Shown: positions 14,145 through 22,975 of the stretch, piece after piece | How the letters are laid out: every line of letters begins with the position of its first letter | Position numbering within the stretch: the stretch's first letter is position 1 | Notes under the pieces: model-generated | Told to the model about the DNA's origin: nothing | Seen by the model: only the letters and a program-made list of their open reading frames with translations | Databases searched by the model: none | Source: Flavobacteriales bacterium | GTDB taxonomy: Bacteria > Bacteroidota > Bacteroidia > Flavobacteriales_E > Vicingaceae | Assembly (NCBI GenBank): GCA_002706365.1 | Contig: PALM01000022.1 | Coordinates: forward strand, 1-64,000 | Direction of reading: 5' to 3' | Length of the DNA stretch: 64,000 bases | Translations under genes and position numbers: made by a program

Positions 14145-15335
14145 TTAGTTAAGCAGCTCTGCTACCTTATCAGCAGCTTCTTGCAGAAGAATTGCTGAGT
14201 GCACTTTCAATCCCGATTTATCGATGATTTCTTTTGCTTCTTCGGCATTCGTTCCTTGCAATCTTACAATAATTGGCACTGGAATATCTCCAATGTTCTT
14301 ATAAGCATCCACTACTCCTTGAGCTACACGGTCACATCTTACAATACCGCCGAAGATGTTTACCAGGATAGCTTCTACATTTGGATCTTTAAGGATGATT
14401 CTAAATGCCTTCTCTACTCTTTCTGCATTTGCTGTTCCTCCAACATCTAGGAAGTTTGCTGGATTACCACCACTTAGCTTGATAATATCCATAGTAGCCA
14501 TTGCCAAACCGGCTCCGTTTACCATACAACCTACATTGCCATCTAGGTTTACATAGCTCAATCCGGCTTCACCTGCTTCCACCTCTGTTGGATCTTCTTC
14601 TCTCTTATCTCTCATCTCTGCCAATTCAGGGTGACGATACAAGGCATTGTTATCCAAAGTCACTTTAGAATCCACGGCAATGATCTTATCATCTGAGGTC
14701 TTCAATACAGGATTTATCTCGAATAGGCTTGAATCTATTTGCTCGTATGCTTTATATAGCGCATGTACGAACTTCACCATCTCTTTAAAGGCATTTCCTG
14801 AAAGGCCTAAGTTAAAAGCAACCTTTCTAGCCTGAAAGCCTTGCAAACCAGCTCCTGGATCGATCTCTTCATAATGGATCAAATGTGGAGTTTCTTCAGC
14901 CACTGTCTCAATATCCATTCCTCCTTCTGTAGAATACATGATCATATTCTTACCTGTACCGCGATTTAGCAATACACTCATATAGAATTCAGAGGTCTCA
15001 CTCTCACCCGGATAATACACATCCTGAGCGATCAATACTTGATGAACCGTTTTACCTTCTGCAGAAGTTTGTGGAGTCACCAACTGCATTCCTAGGATCT
15101 CATCTGAAATGCTTTTTACCTCATCTAGAGACTTGGCTAGCTTTACTCCACCGCCTTTTCCTCTACCACCAGCGTGGATCTGAGCCTTGATCACCCACCA
15201 CTCTGTGCCGGTTTGATCACTTAATTTCTTTGCTGCTTCAACTGCTTCTTCAGGGCTACTTGCTACAATTCCTTCTTGAATTGCTACACCAAATTTCTTT
15301 AGTGTTTCTTTGGCCTGATATTCGTGAATATTCAT
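14145..15335 (-). CDS. sucC: Succinyl-CoA synthetase (ADP-forming) beta subunit
   Basis: TCA-cycle enzyme subunit; with SucD it converts succinyl-CoA plus phosphate to succinate, CoA and ATP or GTP in the cytoplasm. Length (396 aa) is normal. Landmarks: N-terminal [15 protein letters not shown]-grasp [12 protein letters not shown] (about 53-64), phosphate loop GGTANAERV, and [17 protein letters not shown] near the C terminus. sucD is not adjacent. A terminator follows and a -7 box precedes, so it is transcribed alone. Confidence 0.96.
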   Translation of the reverse strand: MNIHEYQAKETLKKFGVAIQEGIVASSPEEAVEAAKKLSDQTGTEWWVIKAQIHAGGRGKGGGVKLAKSLDEVKSISDEILGMQLVTPQTSAEGKTVHQVLIAQDVYYPGESETSEFYMSVLLNRGTGKNMIMYSTEGGMDIETVAEETPHLIHYEEIDPGAGLQGFQARKVAFNLGLSGNAFKEMVKFVHALYKAYEQIDSSLFEINPVLKTSDDKIIAVDSKVTLDNNALYRHPELAEMRDKREEDPTEVEAGEAGLSYVNLDGNVGCMVNGAGLAMATMDIIKLSGGNPANFLDVGGTANAERVEKAFRIILKDPNVEAILVNIFGGIVRCDRVAQGVVDAYKNIGDIPVPIIVRLQGTNAEEAKEIIDKSGLKVHSAILLQEAADKVAELLN

Positions 15336-15363
15336 CGCTTATTTGGGATTGTTTTTGAGCCCT

Positions 15364-15371
15364 CAAAAGTA
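15364..15371 (-). promoter_or_regulatory. -7 promoter box TACTTTTG of sucC
   Basis: Match to TAnnTTTG on the minus strand, 28 bases before the sucC ATG. Confidence 0.5.
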
Positions 15372-15450
15372 GTGGATTTGTCCACAAATTGAAAGCAATC
15401 AATTTAGAAGCTTCGGATTATTTCTAATTTCGTCTCAATAATATATTTCT

Positions 15451-16104
15451 ATGCTCAAAGCTGAGAACATTCATAAACGATTTGGCGACCTTGAAGTACT
15501 AAAAGGTGTAAGTCTTGAAGTAGCACAAGGAGAGGTTGTCTCAATTGTAGGAAGTTCAGGAGCTGGAAAGACAACCCTTCTTCAGGTTTTGGGTACACTT
15601 TCCAATGCAGAATCCGGAATTGTCACCTATGATGATACCGAAGTCACCAAACTTAAGGCAAAAGCGCTGGCCGACTTCCGAAATAAGAACATAGGTTTCA
15701 TTTTCCAATTCCACCATTTATTAGCGGAATTCAGCGCCCTAGAGAACATATGTATGCCGGCATTGATCAGAGGAGAAAGCAAATCTGAAGCGGAAGCAAA
15801 AGCCGTGAAATTGCTCGAAAGATTAAATCTTTCGCATCGTGCAGAACACAAACCCTCCGAACTCTCTGGAGGTGAACAACAGCGCGTTGCTACCGCTAGA
15901 GCCCTCATCAACCAACCTAAGGTCGTTTTTGCAGATGAACCCTCTGGAAATCTGGATTCTAAGAATGCAGACGAACTGCATCAACTCTTCTTCGATCTAA
16001 GAGATGAATTCAAACAAACCTTTGTGATCGTTACGCATAACAACGATCTGGCCAACAAATGCGACCGCAAGCTTCAAATGTCTGATGGTCAGATTGTAAG
16101 ATGA
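15451..16104 (+). CDS. lolD: ABC transporter ATP-binding protein, LolD-like
   Basis: A 217-residue ATPase of the LolD/MacB-type group. It would energise release of lipoproteins from the inner membrane with LolC/E, or act in a related extruder. Walker [10 protein letters not shown] (34-42), Q-loop [15 protein letters not shown], signature [15 protein letters not shown], Walker [13 protein letters not shown] and H-loop VTHN are all present. The permease genes are not adjacent, so a MacB-like role is not excluded. Monocistronic; an inverted repeat follows the stop. Confidence 0.9.
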   Translation: MLKAENIHKRFGDLEVLKGVSLEVAQGEVVSIVGSSGAGKTTLLQVLGTLSNAESGIVTYDDTEVTKLKAKALADFRNKNIGFIFQFHHLLAEFSALENICMPALIRGESKSEAEAKAVKLLERLNLSHRAEHKPSELSGGEQQRVATARALINQPKVVFADEPSGNLDSKNADELHQLFFDLRDEFKQTFVIVTHNNDLANKCDRKLQMSDGQIVR

Positions 16105-16132
16105 TATTAATTTACTAACTTTAAATTAATAT
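16104..16132 (+). repeat. Perfect inverted repeat ATATTAATTT / AAATTAATAT
   Basis: 10-bp arms with a 9-base loop, beginning at the last base of the lolD stop codon and 27 bp before the T9SS cargo gene. Too AT-rich and lacking a T-run to be a strong terminator; it could be a regulator site or mRNA fold. Confidence 0.65.
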
Positions 16133-16158
16133 TCTCCACTCTAACAACAACCATTAAT

Positions 16159-19100
16159 ATGAAACGTGTTTTACTCAGCTTATCTGCTGCTATAGTATTG
16201 CTATTCTCAGTAAATCTGAATGCGCAGACTTACATTAACGAAGACTTCAATAATTTCTTGGATTCCATTACTCCGCCTTTAGCATCTGGATGGAAGAATA
16301 TTGATAGTATCTCACCCTCGATCGGACAGATTTGGCGATTCGACAATCCAAATCCGAGAACTTTTATTGCTCCTATTGCCGGAAGGGCAGCAACTCTAGA
16401 TAGTGATTGGTATGGTACTGGAGTTAGTCAGGATGCCTACTTATCCTCACCAAACTTCGATGCAACATTGGCAACCTCTGTTTTTCTTGAATTTGATCAT
16501 ATTCATAGAGATCTAAACAACGTAGCTGATGTAGAAGTATTCGATGGTACAAATTGGGTGATTGTGGCTTCTTATGGAGCAATCACCAATAATCAACCTA
16601 ATCGCGTAGTAATTGACATTTCAACTCATGTAGCAGGTATTTCCAATGCTCAGATCAGGTTTCATTATGCCGGTAGTTTTGATTGGTACTGGATAATTGA
16701 TAACGTACTCGTTTATCAGCCACAACCAGATGATCTTGCAGCAATTAGCGTAGATTCTTTAATAAGTGGATGTAATCTGGATTCTGTTCAGGTTAAAGCA
16801 ACAATTGTAAATGCTGGTTCTACCACTCTCAATTCATATGATCTTAACTACACTGTGAATGGAGGAACTCCTGTAACAGAATCGGTAACTACTTCTTTAC
16901 TTCCAGGTGACACCTTGAGATATACTTTCAATAAGCAAGCAGTGGTCTCTGCAGTTGGTACCTATGATATTCAAGTGTATACGTTCACAAGAAACGATAT
17001 CAATAACGCCAATGACTCAGCTAGTGGAACGGTAACCAATCTTAATGTGGTAAACACATTTCCCTATACCGAAGGCTTTGAGAATGGAAATGGCGATTGG
17101 TTAAGCGGTGGGGCTAACAACACATGGCAGAATGGCACACCTGCCGGTCTTATCATAAATAGTGCTGCATCTGGAACTCAAGCTTATGTGACGAATCTAA
17201 CAGGTGATTACAACAATAACGAACAGTCTTATGTAATTAGTCCTTGCTTTGATTTCACAAACCTTTCCCAGCCTCAGATCAAAGTGAATGTTTGGATCGA
17301 AAATGAGAATAATTGGGACGGGACTATTCTTCAATCTTCCATAAATGGTGGATTGACTTGGCAAACTGTTGGAGCACTTAACGACCCTGTGAATTGGTAC
17401 AATGGCACAGCAAATGCAATTGGCGGTGCTACTTCTTCAAATGAATGCTGGACAGCTAGCTCACCATTTGGACCTCCAGTTGGTTGGGTGCTAGCAGAAA
17501 GGGATCTTACAGGTCTTGCCGGACAACCTTCTGTTAGACTGAGGTTCTTTCATGCAACAGACGGATCTGTTCAAGAAGAAGGTTTTGCCTTCGATAATGT
17601 ATTGATCCAAGATGCACCTTCTACCGACGCAGCAATTGTTGATATTGTTCGTCCAACAACCGGATGTAATCTTAGTAGCGCAGATTCAGTTGAAATAAGA
17701 ATATTCAACCCTGGTAGCGCTGCGATTTCCAACTTTGGAGTTTCATATGCACTCAATGGTGGCACTCCGGTAAATGAGACTTTTACAGGTACGATCATTC
17801 CCGGTGATACTGTCAACTATGTATTCTCTGCAACAGCCAATCTAGGAACTGTGGGAGTATATGGACTTAGAGCATATTCTTCATTGACTGGTGACGCCAA
17901 TCCTTTGAATGATACCATTAATAGAGTTATTGAGAATATACCTGTGGTATCTACTTTCCCCTATAATGAGGGCTTTGAAACATCAAATGGGGGTTGGGTT
18001 TCCGGTGGAACCGCCAACAGCTGGCAATGGGGAGCTCCTGCCGGAACAGTCATTAACACAGCCGCAGCTGGTACACAAGCTTGGGTTACTAATCTTAGTG
18101 GAACTTACAATAACAATGAAGTTTCATTCATAGTAAGTCCATGTTTCGATTTCAGCAGCCTATCGCAGCCACAAATCCAATTCAGCATGTGGCTGGATAA
18201 TGAAAGTGGCTTTGATGGAACCGTATTAGAGGCTTCTACTAATGGTGGACAAAGTTGGGTGAAAATTGGTGCCCTAAACGACCCAGTTAATTGGTATAAT
18301 GATAATACCTTCAATATTGGACAGCAGACTTCTAATCAAGACTGCTGGTCAGATGCCTCTCCATTTAGTGCTACTCCTGGATGGGTAATAGCTTCGCACG
18401 CATTAAATGGCTTAGCCGGTCAACCATCTGTTAGATTGCGCTTCTTACATGTTACTGATGGTTCTGTAGTGGATGAGGGTTTTGGATTAGATGAGATCGT
18501 TATTCAAGATGCTCCGTCCAATGATGCTGGAGTAATCAGCATTGTAGCACCTCTATCTGGCTGTGGTCTGACCAATGCAGATACGATCAAGGTGTTATTA
18601 ACCAATGTAGGTTCTGCTCCAATTGATACGCTTCCATTGGCATATTCAGTGAATGCCGCTAACTTCTACTTTGATACAAGCTTTGCAATTATCAATCCTG
18701 GAGATACCGTGCTCTTTGCATTCGATACATCTTATGATTTCTCTCTTGGAGGAGCTTACAATGTATTTGTACAGGCTAATTTGAGTACAGACCCTAATTT
18801 CTTTAATGATACCACATCAGCAGTAATTACAAATACCATAAATACTCTTGCAACTGCTCCTTTCACCGAAAACTTCGATGGAGCCGGTTTTACTTCTGGT
18901 ACAGGATTCGATAATGTAGGAAGTACCTTGGGTAATGGATGGACAGCTAATCCTGCTGGTAGTCCCGACTTCTTCTGGGGAGCTAGGAATACCGCAACTG
19001 GATCTGGAGGTACTGGTCCGGATGTTGATCATACCACCGGTACAGGAAACTTCATCTATGTTGAAGGTAGTAATGGACCTACTGGTGCTGTAGCAGAGCT

Positions 19101-20526
19101 TTACTCACCTTGTATTGACTTAACGGCACTTACAGTTCCAACATTGGAGTTCTGGTACCATAAATTTGGAACCAGTATGGCAACACTTTATGTGGATGCT
19201 TTTGATGGAAGTGATTGGCTAGTTATTGATTCTATCGTTGGATCTATCCAAACCGCTAATGCTGACCCTTATATAAAAAGAACGGTAGGACTGAATGGAT
19301 TTAGTGGAACAACACAGATCAGGTTCCGCTCTGGACAGAAAACAGGGTTCTCTACGGATATGGCAATCGATGATTTTAGAGTATTTGAGCCAAGTAGCAC
19401 AGATGCTGGAATCTCAGTGATCACTAGTCCAAGCAGTGGTTGCGGACTTGGAGCATCAGATTCTGTTCGAGTAACCATTATCAATTCCGGTTCAAATCAA
19501 TTGGATACTGTTCCAGTAGCTTATACCGTAAACTTTGGTGGTTTAGTTGTAGATACGAGTTTCGCTCCTATTGCTCCTAATAGCAGTGTTTCATTCACAT
19601 TCAGCACTACTGTAAACCTTTCGGCAACAGGAAACTACTTCATCGATGCTTATACAACACTGGCAGGCGACTTGAATACTTCAAATGATTCAGCTTCTGC
19701 AACAGTGATCAATGAGCCTGTAGTTAGCTTCCCTTATTTTGAGGATTTCGAATCTTCTAATGGAGGATGGACAGTTACAGGAACGAATCCAAGCTGGGCT
19801 TGGGGTACTCCTGCAGCCTTTTACATCGACACTGCAGGTAGTGGTAACAACTCTTGGGTAACCAACCTATCTGGTCCTTATAACAATAGCGAATTGTCTT
19901 ATATCGAATCTCCATGTATTGATATGAGAGCTTTAGTTTTTGATCCAACTCTGGTCTTCCAACATATCTATGAGACTGAAAACAATTTTGATGAAGGTTG
20001 GGTAGAGCTGTCTACTGATGCAGGTCAAACTTGGACTAAAGTAGTGAGTAGCCCAGTGGCTCTAAACTGGTATAACGATCAAGTGAACCAATGGTGGGAA
20101 GACACTTCTGCCGCTGGGGCAACAAACTGGCAAGTAGCCTCAAACGATCTACTTGGTGCTGCAGGAAACACTGTTAAGATCAGATTTGCGATGTCGTCTG
20201 ATGGCTCTGTCATATTTGAAGGCTTTGGAGTAGATAGTGTGTCAATAGATCTTGCTATTGGCTTAGAAGATCAAAGCAATTCAACTGATCAATTGAGCAT
20301 CTTCCCTAACCCTTCAACAGGACAGTTCATTCTGAGAAGTGAGTTGGGAGAAGAGTATGATGTACTTATACTGAGCTCTGGTGGTAAGGTAGTTTACGAT
20401 CAAAGATTGAGCTTCAATACAAGCAGAGATTATATGATCGATCTATCTGAACAACCTAAAGGATTGTACTTTATTCGCCTTCTAAATGGCGAAGAGATGA
20501 TCACTAAGAAAGTGATCATTCAATAG
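16159..20526 (+). CDS. Large T9SS-secreted modular surface protein (choice-of-anchor J and CARDB-like repeats)
   Basis: A 1455-residue secreted protein. After a signal peptide (1-22) come five jelly-roll, MAM/choice-of-anchor-J-like modules starting near residues 23, 298, 600, 899 and 1190, each opening with a FPYxEGFE- or APFTENFD-like strand and carrying repeated features such as WVTNLSG, YNNNE and SPCFDF. Four CARDB-like modules (about 190, 487, 787, 1079) alternate with them, each opening with DAxxxxIxxPxSGC. The C terminus (about 1378-1455) is a type A T9SS sorting domain: IFPNPSTGQF to KGLYFIRLL and EMITKKVIIQ. PorU-like processing would remove this and attach or release the protein. 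Expected role: adhesion or carbohydrate/protein binding at the cell surface; no catalytic motif is visible. Modules 2 and 3 are the most alike, suggesting recent duplication. Confidence 0.88.
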   Translation: MKRVLLSLSAAIVLLFSVNLNAQTYINEDFNNFLDSITPPLASGWKNIDSISPSIGQIWRFDNPNPRTFIAPIAGRAATLDSDWYGTGVSQDAYLSSPNFDATLATSVFLEFDHIHRDLNNVADVEVFDGTNWVIVASYGAITNNQPNRVVIDISTHVAGISNAQIRFHYAGSFDWYWIIDNVLVYQPQPDDLAAISVDSLISGCNLDSVQVKATIVNAGSTTLNSYDLNYTVNGGTPVTESVTTSLLPGDTLRYTFNKQAVVSAVGTYDIQVYTFTRNDINNANDSASGTVTNLNVVNTFPYTEGFENGNGDWLSGGANNTWQNGTPAGLIINSAASGTQAYVTNLTGDYNNNEQSYVISPCFDFTNLSQPQIKVNVWIENENNWDGTILQSSINGGLTWQTVGALNDPVNWYNGTANAIGGATSSNECWTASSPFGPPVGWVLAERDLTGLAGQPSVRLRFFHATDGSVQEEGFAFDNVLIQDAPSTDAAIVDIVRPTTGCNLSSADSVEIRIFNPGSAAISNFGVSYALNGGTPVNETFTGTIIPGDTVNYVFSATANLGTVGVYGLRAYSSLTGDANPLNDTINRVIENIPVVSTFPYNEGFETSNGGWVSGGTANSWQWGAPAGTVINTAAAGTQAWVTNLSGTYNNNEVSFIVSPCFDFSSLSQPQIQFSMWLDNESGFDGTVLEASTNGGQSWVKIGALNDPVNWYNDNTFNIGQQTSNQDCWSDASPFSATPGWVIASHALNGLAGQPSVRLRFLHVTDGSVVDEGFGLDEIVIQDAPSNDAGVISIVAPLSGCGLTNADTIKVLLTNVGSAPIDTLPLAYSVNAANFYFDTSFAIINPGDTVLFAFDTSYDFSLGGAYNVFVQANLSTDPNFFNDTTSAVITNTINTLATAPFTENFDGAGFTSGTGFDNVGSTLGNGWTANPAGSPDFFWGARNTATGSGGTGPDVDHTTGTGNFIYVEGSNGPTGAVAELYSPCIDLTALTVPTLEFWYHKFGTSMATLYVDAFDGSDWLVIDSIVGSIQTANADPYIKRTVGLNGFSGTTQIRFRSGQKTGFSTDMAIDDFRVFEPSSTDAGISVITSPSSGCGLGASDSVRVTIINSGSNQLDTVPVAYTVNFGGLVVDTSFAPIAPNSSVSFTFSTTVNLSATGNYFIDAYTTLAGDLNTSNDSASATVINEPVVSFPYFEDFESSNGGWTVTGTNPSWAWGTPAAFYIDTAGSGNNSWVTNLSGPYNNSELSYIESPCIDMRALVFDPTLVFQHIYETENNFDEGWVELSTDAGQTWTKVVSSPVALNWYNDQVNQWWEDTSAAGATNWQVASNDLLGAAGNTVKIRFAMSSDGSVIFEGFGVDSVSIDLAIGLEDQSNSTDQLSIFPNPSTGQFILRSELGEEYDVLILSSGGKVVYDQRLSFNTSRDYMIDLSEQPKGLYFIRLLNGEEMITKKVIIQ

Positions 20527-20544
20527 TCAAATCCACAACAAAAT

Positions 20545-20581
20545 AAAAAGCCCTTCTCGATTAATCGGGAAGGGCTTTTTT
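20545..20581. terminator. Bidirectional terminator between the T9SS cargo gene and rnpB
   Basis: AAAAAGCCCTTC ... GAAGGGCTTTTTT with inner CGATTAATCG; a T-run follows on both strands. It ends the plus-strand surface protein gene and can end the minus-strand RNase P RNA. Confidence 0.9.
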
Positions 20582-20586
20582 AATTA

Positions 20587-20908
20587 AAGTCGATAAGCCG
20601 GGTTCTGTTCCTACATTGCTGTAGACTTCTATCATTTATCTACTCAGTCTACCCTCCGGAAAAGCGAGCAACTTTAACTCCGGTTTATTTGACCTTTCAG
20701 CCCATAAGGTTTGCCTAGCCTCCTTAGTTACCCTTAGAGCGGTGGGCTCTTACCCCACCTTTTCACCTTTACCCATCGAAATGGGAAGTCTATTTTCTGT
20801 GGCACTAGCTGTTCCCGAATAATCGGGACCCGCGCTTTCACACGGTATGGCGCTCTATGCTGCCCGGACTTTCCTCCCTCTAGCAAGCTAGAAGGCGATA
20901 GAATGACC
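20587..20908 (-). ncRNA. rnpB: RNase P RNA (bacterial type A)
   Basis: Catalytic RNA of RNase P, which trims the 5' leader of pre-tRNAs. On the minus strand the conserved core words are present in order: GAGGAAAGTCCGGGC near the 5' end, AAGGTGAAAAGGTG and GGTAAGAGCCCACCG, and ACAGAACCCGGCTTATC near the 3' end. The 5' GGTC and the 3' GACT can pair as the base of P1. The promoter box TAATTTTG lies at 20913-20920, so the 5' end is probably near 20908 (uncertain by a few bases). The 3' end near 20587 is next to the shared terminator. Confidence 0.93.
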
Positions 20909-20912
20909 ATTG

Positions 20913-20920
20913 CAAAATTA
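20913..20920 (-). promoter_or_regulatory. -7 promoter box TAATTTTG of rnpB
   Basis: Match to TAnnTTTG. About five bases separate its G from the first paired base of P1, which gives a local calibration for the distance from -7 box to transcript start. Confidence 0.65.
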
Positions 20921-20921
20921 G

Positions 20922-21467
20922 TTAAATACTGCCTAAGCCATGTATTATGACTTCTGTGGCACCTTGACCATAGCGTATATAGTCGGCATCGAAGTATTCT
21001 ACATTGGGGAATCTTTCAGAAAGCATATTTCTCAGCTCTTCTCGAAGGATTCCCTGTCCCATACCATGAATGAAGACAATGTTTCGCACCCTTACTTCTA
21101 TGGCCTTATGAATCACCTTAGAAGCATACTCTAATTGAATTAGCAAGGATTCTTTGTTTCGCTGTGGAGCACGATCGGGAAATAAAGCCTCTAGATGAAG
21201 ATCGAATTCGGGCTTCTTCCCTTTGAAATTTATTCTCAATCCCTTTCCCTTCGACTGATCTCCCTCAGCTTCCTTATCTACAATATAGGACTTGGGATTA
21301 AAGTTCATTTCGCCTTTATCTGAAATACTGTAGAGTGACGACTTGGGATATTTATATTCAAATCCATCCTCACAAATAAACCACACCCAATCGCCCTTAG
21401 TGCGGATTACTTCCCCATTTAGGTCCTCATCAATTACTGTAACTTTGGTGCCTGGTTCGAATTCCAT
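20922..21467 (-). CDS. Smr domain-containing protein
   Basis: A 181-residue protein with an N-terminal DUF2027-like region (FEPGTKVTVIDEDLNGEVIRTKGDWVWFICEDGFEYKYPKSSLYSI, about 2-47) and a C-terminal Smr domain (about 90-181) with the HLEALF, FIHGMGQGILREELR and YGQGATEVII motifs. Smr domains are small endonuclease-like folds related to the C terminus of MutS2; the role here (RNA cleavage, ribosome rescue or DNA repair) cannot be told. Divergent from the Nudix gene, with a -7 box only 7 bases from its ATG. Confidence 0.9.
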   Translation of the reverse strand: MEFEPGTKVTVIDEDLNGEVIRTKGDWVWFICEDGFEYKYPKSSLYSISDKGEMNFNPKSYIVDKEAEGDQSKGKGLRINFKGKKPEFDLHLEALFPDRAPQRNKESLLIQLEYASKVIHKAIEVRVRNIVFIHGMGQGILREELRNMLSERFPNVEYFDADYIRYGQGATEVIIHGLGSI

Positions 21468-21474
21468 TAGACCC

Positions 21475-21482
21475 CAAAATTA
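21475..21482 (-). promoter_or_regulatory. -7 promoter box TAATTTTG, near-leaderless Smr gene
   Basis: Match to TAnnTTTG on the minus strand; seven bases separate its G from the ATG at 21467, so the leader would be at most a few bases. Confidence 0.55.
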
Positions 21483-21496
21483 TAATCTCTAAAGCA

Positions 21497-22045
21497 ATGA
21501 TCGACAATCCTTGGACAAAAGTCTCATCAAAAGAAATATACGACAACCCCTGGATCAAGCTCACTGAGCACAAAGTGCTTAATCCTGCGGGAAATGATGG
21601 AATATACGGTGTGATCCATTTCAAGAATCTCGCTATTGGAATCATTCCTCTGGATAAGGATGGCTACTCTTATTTGGTAGGCCAATATCGCTTTCCATTG
21701 GAAGAATACAGCTGGGAAATTCCCGAAGGCGGTGGAAAGCATGGTATTGCTCCCTTAGAATCAGCCCAGAGAGAGCTAAAAGAAGAAACTGGAATCGTTG
21801 CTCATAAATGGACAGAGATCCAAAGAATTCACACCAGCAACTCAGTTAGCGATGAGTTAGGAATTATCTACTTGGCAGAGGATCTTGAATTGCAAGAAGC
21901 CGAGCCTGATGAGGATGAAGTCTTAGAAGTAAAAAGAGTGCATTGGAAGGAAATGCTAGAGATGGTCATGAATGGCGAGATCACAGATAGCTTGAGTGTG
22001 GCCGGAATCTTAAAACTTGTCATGATCAAAGGCAATGATCAATAG
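21497..22045 (+). CDS. Nudix hydrolase (ADP-ribose pyrophosphatase-like)
   Basis: A 182-residue hydrolase of the ADPRase type, expected to split ADP-ribose or a similar nucleoside diphosphate linked to a sugar. The Nudix box is at about residues 78-98 (GGGKHGIA... RELKEETGI); the REL-EETG core is intact, but the position usually occupied by the first Glu of the box (Gx5E) is Ile. The catalytic Glu pair is present, so activity is likely. Its 3' end overlaps the convergent DUF2279 gene by 7 bp. Confidence 0.9.
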   Translation: MIDNPWTKVSSKEIYDNPWIKLTEHKVLNPAGNDGIYGVIHFKNLAIGIIPLDKDGYSYLVGQYRFPLEEYSWEIPEGGGKHGIAPLESAQRELKEETGIVAHKWTEIQRIHTSNSVSDELGIIYLAEDLELQEAEPDEDEVLEVKRVHWKEMLEMVMNGEITDSLSVAGILKLVMIKGNDQ

Positions 22046-22935
22046 TGAATGGCTTTGAATTCTGGCTTTGCCCCTTCTGTCCATTCAATTGCGGGAAAAG
22101 GGAATTTGAAATAATTCAATGCGGTTAAGACTGTTCGCACCCATTTCTTATTGGACGGTATTCTCTCAAAATCAATATCGAGAGATAAATAATACTGCCT
22201 TCTAGGATCTATTTGCCCCAACTCAACATCTGAATAACTTCCTTTGGCTGAAATCATACCATCTCCACCATAGCCAAAAGCAAGATTCAGCCATCTCGGT
22301 TTCACCCTATTATCTATCGCATTCAGATTGAAAGACGCCCAATAGGTTTGTCCGTTATAATCCTTTAAAATACCTTGCAATTCATTCTCACCGAGAATCT
22401 CAGGTCTGATCTCCCTATAGTCTGTAGGACTGTATGAGAATTTCAGTCGCATGATCTGCTCATCCCAGAGGAGATACTGACCTATGGCGACCGCACTACC
22501 AATTGTATTTGCCAAGAGGTCACCGGATGAGAATCCCCACTCCTCACTAAAGCCGTCAAAAACCTCAACTGTACCGAGAAATACCCAGCCTATACTTCCA
22601 CCGATCAAGGCTGCTTCTTTCTTCTCATAGCCGGCCCATTCAAAAGCCTTGATACCTGTTGTTGCTGAAACATAAGCAGAATAGACATGTCCTACTTTAT
22701 CTACACCAAGCCATTGTTGATTGTCGTTGAAGAAGTGAAAATCTGAACGTGGATAGTCTTTATACCATAATTGATTAAGGCCATATAGCGTTCCCGCATA
22801 AAGCACAGAAGTCCCTGTCCAAAGAATTCGCTTTCGCTTTTGGAAATCGATCTGGGTGCTATCTGTCAGCTGAGCATTAGACAGTAGCGGAAAAAGCAGG
22901 CAAATACAGAATAAGATTGATTGGTACCGACTCAT
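22039..22935 (-). CDS. DUF2279 (YfiM-like) periplasmic protein
   Basis: A 298-residue protein with signal peptide MSRYQSILFCICLLFPLLSNA and the DUF2279 signature around VDKVGHVYSAYVSATTGIKAFEWAGY, followed by hydrophobic helices (AALIGGSIGWVFLGTVEVFDGFSEEWG). The family is widespread in Bacteroidota, usually predicted to be envelope-associated, with no biochemical role known. It lies just downstream of the two M4 proteases on the same strand (gap 40 bp). No promoter box was found, and a perfect start choice is not possible. Confidence 0.85.
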   Translation of the reverse strand: MSRYQSILFCICLLFPLLSNAQLTDSTQIDFQKRKRILWTGTSVLYAGTLYGLNQLWYKDYPRSDFHFFNDNQQWLGVDKVGHVYSAYVSATTGIKAFEWAGYEKKEAALIGGSIGWVFLGTVEVFDGFSEEWGFSSGDLLANTIGSAVAIGQYLLWDEQIMRLKFSYSPTDYREIRPEILGENELQGILKDYNGQTYWASFNLNAIDNRVKPRWLNLAFGYGGDGMISAKGSYSDVELGQIDPRRQYYLSLDIDFERIPSNKKWVRTVLTALNYFKFPFPAIEWTEGAKPEFKAIHY

Positions 22936-22975
22936 AATGGCTATCTAGCTCAAAAGTCGGAAAAAGCCAATTAGC

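Noticed and set aside
20545-20581. Part of RNase P RNA
   Set aside because: The hairpin lies outside the conserved 3' end (ACAGAACCCGGCTTATC) and has T-runs on both sides, as a terminator.
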